This document shows, piece by piece, positions 8,438 through 18,086 of a stretch of 64,000 nucleotides of DNA (positions are counted from its first letter, which is position 1; every line of letters begins with the position of its first letter). The notes beneath the pieces were generated by a model. That model saw only the letters and a list, made by a program, of their open reading frames with translations, was not told the origin of the DNA and searched no databases. The stretch spans positions 544,300-608,299 of the forward strand of contig NZ_JAAIXZ010000004.1 in assembly GCF_010894435.1 (NCBI RefSeq), read 5' to 3'. Both the position numbers and the translations under genes were made by a program. Source of the stretch: Pyxidicoccus trucidator (GTDB lineage: Bacteria; Myxococcota; Myxococcia; Myxococcales; Myxococcaceae).

Positions 8438-10480
8438 TCACGCGGGCGGGAGCCTGCGTGGCCAGTGCACGAGGAAGGTGGTGCCCTCGCTGGCCGTGGA
8501 GCGGACTTCCACGTGGCCTCCGTGCACCCCGGCAATCTGGCTGACGATGTAGAGCCCCAGCCCCAGGCTGCGCTTCTTCTTCGCGGGGTCCTGAAGGCCG
8601 GGGTGCGTCTTGAAGGGGTCGAAGATGCGCACCATCAGCTCGGGGGAGATGGGGTCGCCGTGGTTGTGGACCTCCAGCACCACCTCGTCGGGCTCGCCGC
8701 GCACGAGGGTGCGCACCGGCATGCCTTCCTGGCCGTGCTGAATCGCGTTGGCCACCAGGTTGCCCAGCACCTGGGACACGCGGTCCGGGTCCCAGTCTCC
8801 CCACGTGTCCCCGCTGCACTCGAACACCAGCTGTCGCTCCGGGTGGCTGACCTGCAGCTCCTCCAGCGCCGCCTGGCACACCTCGGCCAGGTTCATGTGC
8901 TGGCGCTCCACGGGAATTCCTCCGCCCAGCCGGCTGCGCGCGAAGTCGAGGATGTCGTTGATCATCCGCCCCATGCGCGCGGTGGCCTTGCGGATGCGGT
9001 CCACGGCGCGCCGCTCCGGCGGCCCCAATTCCTCCGAGCGCGCCAGCTGGAAGGCCGAGGCGCTGATGGCGTTGAGCGGGTTGCGCAAATCGTGTCCCAG
9101 CACGGCGAGCAGCTGCTCGCGGAAGTCCACTGCCCGCTGGAGCGTGGCCTCGGCCTGCTTGTGCTCGGTGATGTCCACCACGGTGGCGCCCAGGCCCAGC
9201 ACCTCGCCCAGGGGGGTGCGCACCGGATAGAAGCTGGCCTGCCACGAGCGGCCTCCACCCCGGGGCGCGGAAGGGGGCAGGCTGAACTCGAACGAGCGCA
9301 CGGGCTCGCCTGTCTCCAGGGCGCGGTGGAGCATGGGCTCCACCGCGTCCACCACCTCCTTCAGGTGGAGCTCGCGGAAGGGGCGGCCCACGTGCCCGTC
9401 CGCCGGGGTGGCGTTGATGTCCGCCATGGCCTGGTTGACGCGCAGGTAGTTCAGCTCCCGGTCCAGGAAGGCGATGCCCATGGGCGTGGCGGACAGCAGC
9501 GCGTCCAACTGGGCCAGGGAGCGCTGGGCCTCCACGCGCGCGGCGCGCTCATCCGCCTGGAGCCGCGCCTGGACGAGGTACGCGGTGGCCCGCTGGGCGA
9601 TGCTGCGGAACAGCAGCGTGTCCGGGTCGGAGAAGATGAAGGCGGTGCGCGAGCCCATGTACGCCACGCCCAGCAGCCGCTCGTCCTCCAGCATGGGCAC
9701 GCCGTAGATGGCGCGCAGCCCCGGCTCCTTGAGCGAGGGCAGCATCACGCGCGGGTCCGTGGTGGCCGAGCGCAGCGCCAGCGGCTTGCGGGTGGTGGCC
9801 ACCTGACCCATGAAGCCCTCGTCCCTCCGCAGGGAGCTGCCGAGGGCCGTGTCCGCCCCCAGCCCCACCGCGGCGCGCACCACCAGCCGCTCGCCCTCCA
9901 CCATCATCATCGCCGCCGAGTCCACCGCGAGCGCGGACTCCATCAGCACGGTGAGCAGCCGCACCAGGAGCGTGTCCACGGGAGGGTTGTCCAGCGTGGC
10001 CTGCGTCATGCGGTCCAGCGCCTGGAGGATGCGCTGACGGGCCTGCGAGAAGCACGTCATCGTCCGGGTGACGACGCGGTCCAGCGCCTCTTCCAGCCGC
10101 TCCAGCTCGCCCGGCGCCAGCAGGCGCGACTCGGCCTCCAGCCGGCGGAGGATGCACTTGCGCAGGAGCGCGTACTCGGCCGCCACCTCGCCCAGGTCAA
10201 AACCCTGGTCCAGCCGAATCACGGCGTGCTCGTCCCAGAGCGCGGTGCCGAGCCCCTCGGGGCCATGCTCGATGACCTCCGCCAGCGCGAGCAGCAGCTC
10301 CGGCATGTGGTCCATCAACCACGAGTGCCGCTCCGCGCGGTCCGCGTGGAGCGCGTGCATGCCCTGCTCCCAGTCCGCCAGCAGCGCAGGGCGGTGCGCA
10401 CGCAGGAAGTCCGCGGCCCGGAGCGTCCTCGCCCCACCGGGCTCTTCTTTATTCACGGAGGGTGAATCCGGCTCCAGCAT
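8438..10480 (-). CDS. Soluble sensor histidine kinase (RsbRD-like, GAF, PAS, HisKA, HATPase)
   Basis: This 680-residue kinase has no membrane segments, so it senses a cytosolic signal. Domains in order: an N-terminal helical RsbRD-type region (about 25-160, HSWLMDHMPELL...), a GAF domain (about 175-320), a PAS domain (about 330-445), a HisKA dimerisation helix with the phospho-acceptor His in GHDLRNP (about residue 462), and an HATPase with N-box NLVANAIQHG and G-box GLGLYIVSQI. The ATG at 10480 is preceded by GGGAGG at good spacing; the open frame extends 68 codons upstream but lacks homology. No receiver domain is fused and no response regulator is adjacent, so it is an orphan kinase as is frequent in myxobacteria. 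Confidence 0.93.
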   Translation of the reverse strand: MLEPDSPSVNKEEPGGARTLRAADFLRAHRPALLADWEQGMHALHADRAERHSWLMDHMPELLLALAEVIEHGPEGLGTALWDEHAVIRLDQGFDLGEVAAEYALLRKCILRRLEAESRLLAPGELERLEEALDRVVTRTMTCFSQARQRILQALDRMTQATLDNPPVDTLLVRLLTVLMESALAVDSAAMMMVEGERLVVRAAVGLGADTALGSSLRRDEGFMGQVATTRKPLALRSATTDPRVMLPSLKEPGLRAIYGVPMLEDERLLGVAYMGSRTAFIFSDPDTLLFRSIAQRATAYLVQARLQADERAARVEAQRSLAQLDALLSATPMGIAFLDRELNYLRVNQAMADINATPADGHVGRPFRELHLKEVVDAVEPMLHRALETGEPVRSFEFSLPPSAPRGGGRSWQASFYPVRTPLGEVLGLGATVVDITEHKQAEATLQRAVDFREQLLAVLGHDLRNPLNAISASAFQLARSEELGPPERRAVDRIRKATARMGRMINDILDFARSRLGGGIPVERQHMNLAEVCQAALEELQVSHPERQLVFECSGDTWGDWDPDRVSQVLGNLVANAIQHGQEGMPVRTLVRGEPDEVVLEVHNHGDPISPELMVRIFDPFKTHPGLQDPAKKKRSLGLGLYIVSQIAGVHGGHVEVRSTASEGTTFLVHWPRRLPPA

Positions 10481-10769
10481 CACCGACCTCCCGAGGCCCT
10501 GCCCGCTCCCGCCACCCAGCCTCAATGGTGGGCACGATGGCACCGACGTGCCTTGCCCCCGGGCCTGGGTGAAGGGCCACTCGCAGGCGCCACGTCGCGC
10601 CTTCGCCACCCGGGCCCGCGAGGCACCGCCCGCCGGGGACGACTGCCGCTCCCCTCGGGGCGATGCACCTTCGTACCAGCCCACTATCGTCCACCGGCGG
10701 GCGCTTGCCGTCCTGGAGGGCCACGGAGGGCTGGGGTGGTGGCCACACTGGCATTAGGGTGTTCGAGAG
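10481..10769. other. Divergent spacer between kinase and ornithine cyclodeaminase-like gene
   Basis: 289 bases between two divergent starts. It must hold both promoters. No convincing promoter motif, hairpin or extra gene seen. Confidence 0.4.
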
Positions 10770-11732
10770 ATGCGCACCCTTCTGCTGAACCGCTCCGATG
10801 TGTCCCGCAACCTCCAGGCGCTCACCCTGCTGGAGGACATGCGAGAGGCCTTCCGCACCGATGCCCTGGCTCGCACGGTGGCCCCGCAGCGCGCTCGCGT
10901 GCCCCTGCATGCCGAGGGCACCGCGCTGGTGCTCTTTCCCGGCAGCCTGCCCGGCATCCCCGCCTACACGGTGAAGGTGCATGCGAAGTTCCCCGGGCAG
11001 ACGCCGGCGATTCAGGGCGTGGTGCAGCTGCACGACCTGGCCACGGGAGGGCTGCTGGCCATCATGGACTCCGGCCACCTGACGGCGGTGCGCACGGGGG
11101 TGGCGGGGGCGCTGGCGGCGGACGTGCTGGCGCGGCCGGACGCGAGCCGGGTGGCGCTCATCGGCGCGGGGCGGCAGGCGGTGCTGCAGCTCAAGTCCCT
11201 GCGGCTGGTGCGCTCGCTGTCCCACGTGCGCGTCTACGACACGGAGCCGGAGCGCGCGCTCGCCTTCGCGACGCGCATGTACCAGGAGTTGAGCCTGCCG
11301 GTGCGCATGGAGGAGTCGGTGGCGGACGCGGTGGCGGACGCGGACATCGTCGTGACGGCCACGTGGAGCCGCGAGCCCTTCCTGCACCCGGGCATGGTGC
11401 GGCCGGGCACGCACGTCATCACCCTGGGCGCGGACGAGCCGGGCAAGGCGGAGGTGTCCGCGGAGCTGCTCAAGCAGTCCCTCTTCGTCGTGGACCACCG
11501 GGGGCTGGCCGTCAGCAGCGGCGCGGCGGGCGGCGTGGGGCTGGGCGAGGACGCCATCCACGCCGAGCTGGGGGAGGTCATCGCCGGCCTGAAGCCGGGG
11601 CGCACGTCGCCGGAGCAGGTGACGGTGTTCGGCGCGGTGGGGCTGCCGTTCCAGGACCTGGCGGCCGCGTGGCACGTGTACCAGGCGGCGCAGGGTGACG
11701 ACGCGGTGCAGGGCCTGGACTTCAGCGCATGA
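10770..11732 (+). CDS. Ornithine cyclodeaminase/mu-crystallin family protein
   Basis: The 320-residue NAD(P)-dependent protein belongs to the family that includes ornithine cyclodeaminase, alanine dehydrogenase and ketimine reductase. Visible features are the substrate-side segment DSGHLTAVRTGVAGALAA, the Rossmann dinucleotide motif GAGRQA, and THVITLGADEPGKAE near the C-terminal lid. Family members differ in substrate, so amino-acid deamination or imine reduction is only a general expectation. It overlaps the next gene by four bases (ATGA), implying translational coupling with the transporter, which may carry the substrate or product. It is divergent from the sensor kinase across a 289-base spacer. 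Confidence 0.88.
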   Translation: MRTLLLNRSDVSRNLQALTLLEDMREAFRTDALARTVAPQRARVPLHAEGTALVLFPGSLPGIPAYTVKVHAKFPGQTPAIQGVVQLHDLATGGLLAIMDSGHLTAVRTGVAGALAADVLARPDASRVALIGAGRQAVLQLKSLRLVRSLSHVRVYDTEPERALAFATRMYQELSLPVRMEESVADAVADADIVVTATWSREPFLHPGMVRPGTHVITLGADEPGKAEVSAELLKQSLFVVDHRGLAVSSGAAGGVGLGEDAIHAELGEVIAGLKPGRTSPEQVTVFGAVGLPFQDLAAAWHVYQAAQGDDAVQGLDFSA

Positions 11733-13093
11733 GGGCCACGTGGAACGCCTTGCTGGCGCGCATCGGCCTCACCCGGCCGGAGCTGCGCGCGTGGGCGTGG
11801 TACGACTGGGCCAACTCCGCCTACGTCACCACCGTCATCGCCGTGGTGTTCCCGCTCTACTACGCGTCCGTGGTGTCGGACGGGCTGCCGCGAGAGGTGG
11901 CCACCAGCCGCTACGCCACCGCCACCGCCGTGGCGCTGGGCACGGTGGCGCTGGTGTCGCCGGTGCTGGGCGCGCTGAGCGACAGGGCGGGGCGCATCAA
12001 GCAGCTGCTGGGCCTCTTCCTGGGGCTGGGCGTGCTGTGCACGGTGGGGCTGGCCACGGTGGGCCGCGGCGACTGGGCCTGGGGGCTGGTGCTCTTCGGC
12101 CTGGGCAACGTGGGCGTCGCGGGGAGCATCGTCTTCTACGACGCGCTGCTGCGGCACGTCGCCCGGGACGACGAGCTGGACCGGGTGTCCACCGCCGGCT
12201 ACGCGCTGGGATACCTGGGCGGAGGGCTGCTGCTGGCCGCGCAATTGGTGATGCTGCTCCAGCCGCGCTGGTTCGGGCTGGCGGACGCGGCCGCGGCGTC
12301 GCGCGTGGCGTTCCTGTCCGTGGCGGTGTGGTGGGCGGGCTTCTCGCTGCCGCTGTTCCTGCGGATTCCAGAGCCGAAGCCGATGAACAACGGCCGGGAC
12401 AGGCGCGTGTCCCTGCGCGGCACCTTCACGCAATTGGCGGAGACGCTGCGCGGGCTGCGCCAGCACCGGCAGGCGCTGCTGCTACTGCTGGCGTACCTCC
12501 TTTATAGCGACGGCATCGGCACCATCATCCGGCTGTCCACGCTGTACGGGACGGAGCTGGGCATCGGCCGCGGGGCGCTGATTGGGGCGCTGCTGCTGAC
12601 GCAGACAGTGGGCGTGCCATGCGCGGTGCTGTTCGGCAAGGGCGCGGCGCGGGTGGGCGCGAAGCCGGCGCTGATGCTCGCGCTGGCGGTGTACGTGGGG
12701 GTGACGTTCCTCGGCTACTTCATGACGTCGGCGGCGCACTTCTTCGCGCTCGCGCTGCTGGTGGGCATGGTGCAGGGCGGAAGCCAGGCCTTGAGCCGCT
12801 CGCTGTTCGCGCAGATGGTGCCGCGTGACAGGGCCGCGGAGTTCTTCGGCCTCTTCAGCGTCTTCGAGAAGGTGACGGCGGTGGCGGGCCCGCTCGTGTT
12901 CGCCGCCACGGTGGAGCTGACGGGCTCCAGCCGGCAGGGGGTGCTGTCGCTGCTGGTCTTCTTCGGTGCGGGCGCGGCGGTGCTGTGGCGCGTGGACGTG
13001 GAGGCGGGCCGGCGCGCGGCGCGCGAGGCGGAGGCGCGCGCGGGCTGGAGCGAGGCGCCGCTGGCGGCCGGCGCCCCGCCGGGCGTGTCCTGA
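11729..13093 (+). CDS. UMF1 (Atg22-like) family MFS transporter
   Basis: This 454-residue inner-membrane protein has about 12 hydrophobic segments. The N-terminal motif WAWYDWANSAY is diagnostic for the UMF1/Atg22 branch of the major facilitator superfamily, whose eukaryotic member exports amino acids from the vacuole. The loop sequence GALSDRAGR matches the MFS loop 2-3 signature (GxLxDRxGR). It is translationally coupled to the ornithine-cyclodeaminase-like gene, which supports amino-acid or imine transport, but the substrate is not known. It converges with the DUF2171 gene with 7 bases between stops. Confidence 0.9.
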   Translation: MRATWNALLARIGLTRPELRAWAWYDWANSAYVTTVIAVVFPLYYASVVSDGLPREVATSRYATATAVALGTVALVSPVLGALSDRAGRIKQLLGLFLGLGVLCTVGLATVGRGDWAWGLVLFGLGNVGVAGSIVFYDALLRHVARDDELDRVSTAGYALGYLGGGLLLAAQLVMLLQPRWFGLADAAAASRVAFLSVAVWWAGFSLPLFLRIPEPKPMNNGRDRRVSLRGTFTQLAETLRGLRQHRQALLLLLAYLLYSDGIGTIIRLSTLYGTELGIGRGALIGALLLTQTVGVPCAVLFGKGAARVGAKPALMLALAVYVGVTFLGYFMTSAAHFFALALLVGMVQGGSQALSRSLFAQMVPRDRAAEFFGLFSVFEKVTAVAGPLVFAATVELTGSSRQGVLSLLVFFGAGAAVLWRVDVEAGRRAAREAEARAGWSEAPLAAGAPPGVS

Positions 13094-13100
13094 GGAGGCG

Positions 13101-13343
13101 TTACTGGTGGATGGGCGGGACTTCCCGTGGCGCGGCGAAGAGGCTGTCGCGTCCGTGGTTGAGCACCACCTCACCGTGCACCACCTCGCGGACGTCCGCC
13201 AGGGACACCGCGAAGTCATGGTGACGGAAGAATCCCTTCTCCACGATGAGTTCGTCCTCCGTCATCTCGATGATGCGGCCGATGATGTGGCCATCATTGC
13301 CGCGCACCTTCATCCCCTTGTGGATTTCCGACCGGTTGAACAT
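13101..13343 (-). CDS. Small DUF2171 protein
   Basis: An 80-residue protein with the DUF2171 pattern: IHKGMKVRGNDGHIIG at the start, then LIVEKGFF, HDFAVSLADVREV and HGEVVLN. The fold is expected to be PRC-barrel-like. The ATG at 13343 follows GGGGAG by 7 bases. Function is unknown; such proteins are often stress-associated, but nothing in this context shows that. Confidence 0.85.
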   Translation of the reverse strand: MFNRSEIHKGMKVRGNDGHIIGRIIEMTEDELIVEKGFFRHHDFAVSLADVREVVHGEVVLNHGRDSLFAAPREVPPIHQ

Positions 13344-13628
13344 CGTCTGCTCCCCGGGGGCCAGGATGGGGACCCCTCCGGAGAACCTGTCGAGAGGCCT
13401 CGAGACACGCAGCGGGAATGCGGCGCAGTGGCGCCCTTCCTGGCTGCTGGTGAAGCAGGCTTCCAGCCGGCTGGGCCCGTGCTCGGGTTGCGTCTGGTGA
13501 CGCTCGGCCACATCGGTTGAAGGGCGGAGGACCGGGCGAGGCGTCATCGCGCGCGGGCCTTCCGCCCGTGGGGCGCGGGCGCGGGCCGGCGCCGCCCCCG
13601 CGGCTTCTCCTGGCCTCGAGGAGTGCGG
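13344..13628. other. Divergent spacer between DUF2171 and GH15 genes
   Basis: 285 bases between divergent starts, presumably with both promoters. GC-rich without a recognisable motif. Confidence 0.4.
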
Positions 13629-15575
13629 ATGCGCCGCATCGCCGACTACGCGCTCCTGGGGGACTGCCACTCGGCGGCCCTGGTGGGGAAGGACGGCTCC
13701 ATCGACTGGGCCTGCTTCCCGCGCTTCGACTCGCCCGCCGTGTTCTGCCGCATCCTCGACGTGCGGCGCGGCGGCAGCTTCGGCGTGGCCCCGGAAGGGC
13801 GCTACCAGTCCTCGCGCGCGTACCTGGAGGACACCAACGTCCTGGTGACGACCTTCACCACCCCGCGCGGGGTGCTGGAGGTGGTGGACTGCATGCCCGT
13901 GTTCCCCGGCGGCGGCGCGCGCGGCACGCACGTGGGCACCCGGCACGCGCTGCTGCGGCGGGTGCGGTGCGTGGCCGGCGAAGTCCTGGTGCGCGTGGTG
14001 CTGACGCCGCGCTTCGAGTACGGCGCCTTCGTCCCCCGCACGCGCCTCACGTCGTGGCGCACGGCGGAGGTGGTGGGCGGCGCGGACGCGCTGTGGGTGA
14101 CGACGACGCACCCGCTGGTGGCCCGCGAGGACGCGCTGCGCGCGCGGTGGAAGCTGCGCGCGGGCGAGGAGGCCTGGGTGGAGGCGGCGTGGACGCCGTC
14201 CTTCGTGGAGCGCTCGCCCGCGGACGCGCCGGACCGGACCACCTTCCGCCAGCGACTGGAGGACACGCTCACCTTCTGGCGCACGTGGATTGCCCGCTGC
14301 GCGTACACCGGCGAGCACGAGCGCGCGGTGCGGCGCTCGGCGCTCACGCTCAAGGCGCTCACCTATGCCCCCACCGGCGCGCTCATCGCCGCGCCCACCA
14401 CGTCGCTGCCCGAGGAGCCCGGAGGCGTGCGCAACTGGGACTACCGCTTCACCTGGCTGCGCGACGCGTCCCTCACGCTCATCTCCCTGCTGGTGCTGGG
14501 CTACCGCGAAGAGGCGGACGCGTTCCGCCACTGGCTGCGGCGCACCAGCGCGGGGCGCGCGGCGGACATCCAAATCATGTACGGCATCCAGGGCCACCGC
14601 CTGCTGCCCGAGGTGGAGCTGGCGCACCTGGAGGGGCATGGGGGCGCGCGGCCGGTGCGCGTGGGCAATGGCGCGGTGAAGCAGCTCCAACTCGACGTGC
14701 CCGGCGAGGTGCTGGAGGCCGTGTGGCTGTACGCCCGCGCGGGCGGGCCGCTGTCGGAGACGAACTGGGCCTTCCTGTCCGGGCTGGTGGAGGAGGTGTG
14801 CCAGCGGTGGCGCCTGCCGGACCAGGGGCTGTGGGAGATTCGCGACGCGCCCCGGCACTTCGTCCACTCCAAGCTGCTGTGCTGGGTGGCCCTGGACAGG
14901 GCGCTGCGGCTGGCGCGCGCGCGCGGGCTGCCGGCGCCGCTGTCCCGCTGGGCCCGGGAGCGCGCGGCCCTGCGGCGATATCTCCTGGAGTGCGCGGAGG
15001 CGGGCTGGTTCCCCCAGGCCCGGGGCTCGGGGGCGGCGGATGCGTCCACGCTGCTGGTGCCGGCCCTGGGCTTCCTGCCGGTGGCGCACCCGCTGGTGCG
15101 GCGCACGGTGGGCGTGGTGCGCGAGCGGCTGGAGTCCCACGGGCTCTTGTACCGCTACCTCGCGCCGGACGGGCTCGAGGGAGGGGAGGGGACGTTCCTG
15201 CTGTGCTCGTTCTGGCTGGTGGACGTGCTGGCCCATGCGGGCCAGCGGGACGAGGCGGAGGCGGTGCTGGCGCGGCTCCTGGGGCTGGCCAACGACGTGG
15301 GGCTGTACGCGGAGGAGGCCGTGCCCGAGACAGGGGAGGCGCTGGGCAACTTCCCCCAGGCCTTCACGCACATGGCCCTGGTGTCCTCGTGTGCCCAGCT
15401 CTCCGCCGTGTACTCCACGGCGCGGCGGCCACCGCCCGGAGCGGCGTATGACTTCGCGAGCTTCGCGCTGGAGCCATTGCTGACGCGCCGGCGCGGGCGG
15501 GTGGACCGGGTGCCCGGGTCGACGGCTCCCTTCGGCCTGCTCGGGCTCATGCAGGACGCGGCGGCGCCGGAGTGA
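13629..15575 (+). CDS. Glycoside hydrolase family 15 protein (glucoamylase/trehalase-like)
   Basis: This 648-residue cytosolic protein starts with the GH15-type N-domain signature (IADYALLGDCHSAALVG, then GSIDWACFPRFDSP). The (alpha/alpha)6 catalytic domain shows NWDYRFTWLRDAS, GLWEIRD (catalytic acid Glu) and GGEGTFLLCSFW (second Glu). Members hydrolyse alpha-glucosidic bonds of maltodextrins or alpha,alpha-trehalose; trehalase activity is common for bacterial proteins of this shape, but I cannot choose between them. The ATG at 13629 has AGGAG five bases upstream and is preferred over a GTG at 13623 that overlaps that site. Confidence 0.92.
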   Translation: MRRIADYALLGDCHSAALVGKDGSIDWACFPRFDSPAVFCRILDVRRGGSFGVAPEGRYQSSRAYLEDTNVLVTTFTTPRGVLEVVDCMPVFPGGGARGTHVGTRHALLRRVRCVAGEVLVRVVLTPRFEYGAFVPRTRLTSWRTAEVVGGADALWVTTTHPLVAREDALRARWKLRAGEEAWVEAAWTPSFVERSPADAPDRTTFRQRLEDTLTFWRTWIARCAYTGEHERAVRRSALTLKALTYAPTGALIAAPTTSLPEEPGGVRNWDYRFTWLRDASLTLISLLVLGYREEADAFRHWLRRTSAGRAADIQIMYGIQGHRLLPEVELAHLEGHGGARPVRVGNGAVKQLQLDVPGEVLEAVWLYARAGGPLSETNWAFLSGLVEEVCQRWRLPDQGLWEIRDAPRHFVHSKLLCWVALDRALRLARARGLPAPLSRWARERAALRRYLLECAEAGWFPQARGSGAADASTLLVPALGFLPVAHPLVRRTVGVVRERLESHGLLYRYLAPDGLEGGEGTFLLCSFWLVDVLAHAGQRDEAEAVLARLLGLANDVGLYAEEAVPETGEALGNFPQAFTHMALVSSCAQLSAVYSTARRPPPGAAYDFASFALEPLLTRRRGRVDRVPGSTAPFGLLGLMQDAAAPE

Positions 15576-15779
15576 CAGGGCTGCGGACCCGGAGCGGCTC
15601 ACGGGCTGCGGCGCGCATCGCGCCAGCCCTCGGGCTCATGACTGCAGTGACTCCCCTGGTCGGAGCGTGGGCCGTGCCTGCCCGGCTGCCCTCCCTGCGT
15701 CCGGTCAGGAGCTGCCGGGCAGGCTGCTCGCCGTGGTCGGCTCGCGCGGCGTGTCCATCTTCGCCCTGGGGAGGTGTCT

Positions 15780-16073
15780 ATGGTCGTTGGCTTCTTGGCG
15801 TCGCGAACGGGGCGGTGGCTCCGCATCGTGACGGGCGCTGGGTTGGTGCTCGGGGGGCTCGCATCGGGGACGTCGCGCGGCGCGGCCTTGGCACTCGTGG
15901 GCCTGGGGCCGCTCATCGCCGGCACGCTGGACCTGGTGCTCGTCGCTCCCCTCTTCGGCCTGCCGATGCGGGGCGAGGAGCTCCGGCGCGAGCTGGGCGT
16001 GCCCGAGGAGGAGCCGCTGCTGCAACGAATCCAGGCCTCGGCCACGCGGCCCCCGCCCGTCACCATCCACTGA
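15780..16073 (+). CDS. Small inner-membrane DUF2892 (YgaP-like TM) protein
   Basis: A 97-residue protein with two close hydrophobic helices (about 12-30 and 36-58) in the arrangement of the DUF2892 family, beginning VGFLASRTGRWLR and containing TLDLVLVAPLFGLP. In other proteins this module anchors rhodanese domains; here it is alone. The ATG at 15780 has GGGGAGG five bases upstream. Function is unknown. Confidence 0.75.
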   Translation: MVVGFLASRTGRWLRIVTGAGLVLGGLASGTSRGAALALVGLGPLIAGTLDLVLVAPLFGLPMRGEELRRELGVPEEEPLLQRIQASATRPPPVTIH

Positions 16074-16093
16074 GCACGCCCGTCAGGGCGGAA

Positions 16094-16125
16094 GAGGGCC
16101 ATGCCCCCGGCGGGCCCTGGCCCTC
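16094..16125. terminator. Bidirectional terminator hairpin
   Basis: GAGGGCCA (16094) and TGGCCCTC (to 16125) form an 8-bp stem with an inner GCCC/GGGC pair. It lies between the convergent DUF2892 and lipoprotein genes, 20 bases after one stop and 7 bases before the other. Confidence 0.5.
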
Positions 16126-16132
16126 CTTCGCG

Positions 16133-16849
16133 TCACTGCTTCTGGACCTGGAAGGGGATGTCGAGCGTGCCGAACGGCTCGCCCGTCTTCCCATCCACGA
16201 GCCGGGCCTGGAGCACCACCTGGCTCTCGCGCTCGGCCACGCCCTGGAAGTAGAGGAAGCCCGCCATCCGGCCTCCCGCCCCGAGCATGCCCTCGGGCAG
16301 CGCATGCTCCAGCATGTCCTGCGTGGGCAGCGGCTCCGCGCATTGATACGCGCCGTAATACGGGCCCGGGTAGTAGGGGTAGGAACCGACGAAGGGCCAG
16401 TGCTGCCCGTAGCCGTAGCCAAAGCCGTAGCGGCCATAGGGCCCATACCCCCAGCCCGGCCCGACGCCCATGGACATCCCCACCCAGCCCTGCCCTTCCT
16501 GTCTCACCGAGGAGGCCACGCTGGTGCTCAGGCTCAGCGGTGGCAGCGCGGCGTAGCGGAAGCGCGACTCGCGGCTGACAATCGCGAAGTCTCCATACTG
16601 GACGCGAAGGGGGCGCCCGCTGCCATTCTCCAGCCGGACGAAGACGGGCGTGAGGCTGCGCTCCAGGTTCTCCGGAGTGCCCTTCCACGCGGCGCCATCC
16701 GCCACCAGCACCACGCCGGACGCCTCCACCCTGGCGGCGGTGGCGTCACCCTGTTGCAGCTGAGCACCCGTCGAGGGCCGCAGCTGCGCCTCGGGAATGC
16801 AGCCCACCGCGACGAGCAGCGACGCGGCGACGAGCCCGATGACACGCAT
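16133..16849 (-). CDS. Lipoprotein of unknown function with Gly/Tyr-rich segment
   Basis: The 238-residue protein begins with a type II signal peptide (lipobox AVGC at residue 17), so it is probably attached to a membrane facing the periplasm. The first half is beta-rich, with PVFVRLENGSGRPLRVQYGDF resembling conserved bacterial lipoproteins that measure or bind envelope components. Residues about 125-165 are very rich in Gly, Tyr and Pro. The C-terminal part, with DMLEHALPEG and GGRMAGFLYFQ, looks like a second small domain. The start has an excellent GGGAGGAGG site. I do not recognise a function. Confidence 0.75.
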   Translation of the reverse strand: MRVIGLVAASLLVAVGCIPEAQLRPSTGAQLQQGDATAARVEASGVVLVADGAAWKGTPENLERSLTPVFVRLENGSGRPLRVQYGDFAIVSRESRFRYAALPPLSLSTSVASSVRQEGQGWVGMSMGVGPGWGYGPYGRYGFGYGYGQHWPFVGSYPYYPGPYYGAYQCAEPLPTQDMLEHALPEGMLGAGGRMAGFLYFQGVAERESQVVLQARLVDGKTGEPFGTLDIPFQVQKQ

Positions 16850-16945
16850 GACCTTCCTCCTCCCTCTGAAAGGTAGGAAGCCATGTGGCGGGCGCGGGCA
16901 CTGGCGGCGGCGCCGCCTCGGGAGACGAGCGGACCGGGCGGGCCC

Positions 16946-17872
16946 TCAGTGGGTGGCTGGCGGCGTGGGCTCCGCGGCCGCGTGGGGCCAGGCGGGCGAG
17001 GTGAGCGCGCTCCAGTCCTGGCCGCGTGCCCAGTCCTCGAAGGTATGCCAGCGAATCTCCCGGAAGTGGTGCCGCAGGGTGAGGATGTCCGCGTGGTAGC
17101 CGACCCTGTCCAGCCACTCGTACATGGCCGCCAGGTCCTCGCTGCGCTTCGCGATGAAGTCCAGCGGGAGCTGCTCGTAGTGGATGCGGTGGCCGCTCAC
17201 CATGGAGAGCAGCCCCGCGGCCTGCTGGCCCGTCACCTCATCCGACGCCACGTCGATGCGCTCCTCGATGAAGCGGTCCGGCTCCTCCAGCACGCGCACG
17301 GTGAAGGCGGCCAGGTCGTCCAGCGCCACCATCTGCAGGCCGCGCGTGGGCGGCAGGCCCATGGCGAGCACCCCCGCCTTCAGCCCCTCTTCGAACATGG
17401 GGCTGGTGAAGTTCTCCATGAAGAAGGTGGGCCCCAGAATCGTGTAGGGCAGGCCGCTGCGCCGCACATGCAGCTCCACCCGGTGCTTGCTGTCGAAGTG
17501 GGGAATGCCCGTCATCCGGTCCGCACCGGCCACCGACGAGTAGACGTAGTGACGCACCCCCGCCAGCCGCGCCGCGTCCGCCAGGTTCAGGCCCTGGCGT
17601 ATCTCCGTGTTCACCCCCGCCTCGAAGGGGGTGGCCATGGCGTATATGGCGTCCATTCCCTGCGCGGCCCGGACGATGGAGTCCACGTCGTCGAAGTTTC
17701 CCACCGCCAGCTCGGCCCCCAGCGAGCGGAGCTCCACGGCGGCGGGCGCGCCCGCGTCGCGGACGAAGGCGGTGACGCGATGGCCCCGTGACAGCAGCTG
17801 ACGGGCCACGGCGCCGCCCTGCCGGCCGGTGGCGCCAGTGACGAGCACGGAGCGGAAGAAAGCCATGGGCAT
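16946..17872 (-). CDS. NmrA/HSCARG-like NAD(P)-binding protein
   Basis: This 308-residue atypical short-chain dehydrogenase-like protein has the N-terminal dinucleotide motif TGATGRQGG, the NmrA-type Asp/Asn strand AELAVGNFDD and the conserved FMENF segment. The usual YxxxK catalytic pair of active dehydrogenases is not evident, so it may be a redox sensor like NmrA or HSCARG rather than an enzyme. The start codon at 17872 (CCCATG alternative two codons later) follows GAGG. It is not obviously in an operon. Confidence 0.85.
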   Translation of the reverse strand: MPMAFFRSVLVTGATGRQGGAVARQLLSRGHRVTAFVRDAGAPAAVELRSLGAELAVGNFDDVDSIVRAAQGMDAIYAMATPFEAGVNTEIRQGLNLADAARLAGVRHYVYSSVAGADRMTGIPHFDSKHRVELHVRRSGLPYTILGPTFFMENFTSPMFEEGLKAGVLAMGLPPTRGLQMVALDDLAAFTVRVLEEPDRFIEERIDVASDEVTGQQAAGLLSMVSGHRIHYEQLPLDFIAKRSEDLAAMYEWLDRVGYHADILTLRHHFREIRWHTFEDWARGQDWSALTSPAWPHAAAEPTPPATH

Positions 17873-18086
17873 GATTCACACCTCGAGACGATGGATGTGG
17901 GGAAGTTGGGGACGGCGGGCGCCTCTGGCGAGCACGGGCGGGCAGGCTGCACGGGCTCCTGCCTGAAGCCGGCGGGCCGGAGGGCGGGCGGGGTGGCTGG
18001 CACTGCCGGGCCCGGTCTCCACGCTTGCCCCCTCCGGCAACAAGAGGGGGCCCTCCCGTCCATGCGGGCGGCGACGCGCGGCGGCG

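Noticed and set aside
8465..10465. A 666-codon plus-strand frame over the histidine kinase.
   Set aside because: Arg/His/Val-rich nonsense; the minus strand carries all kinase boxes.
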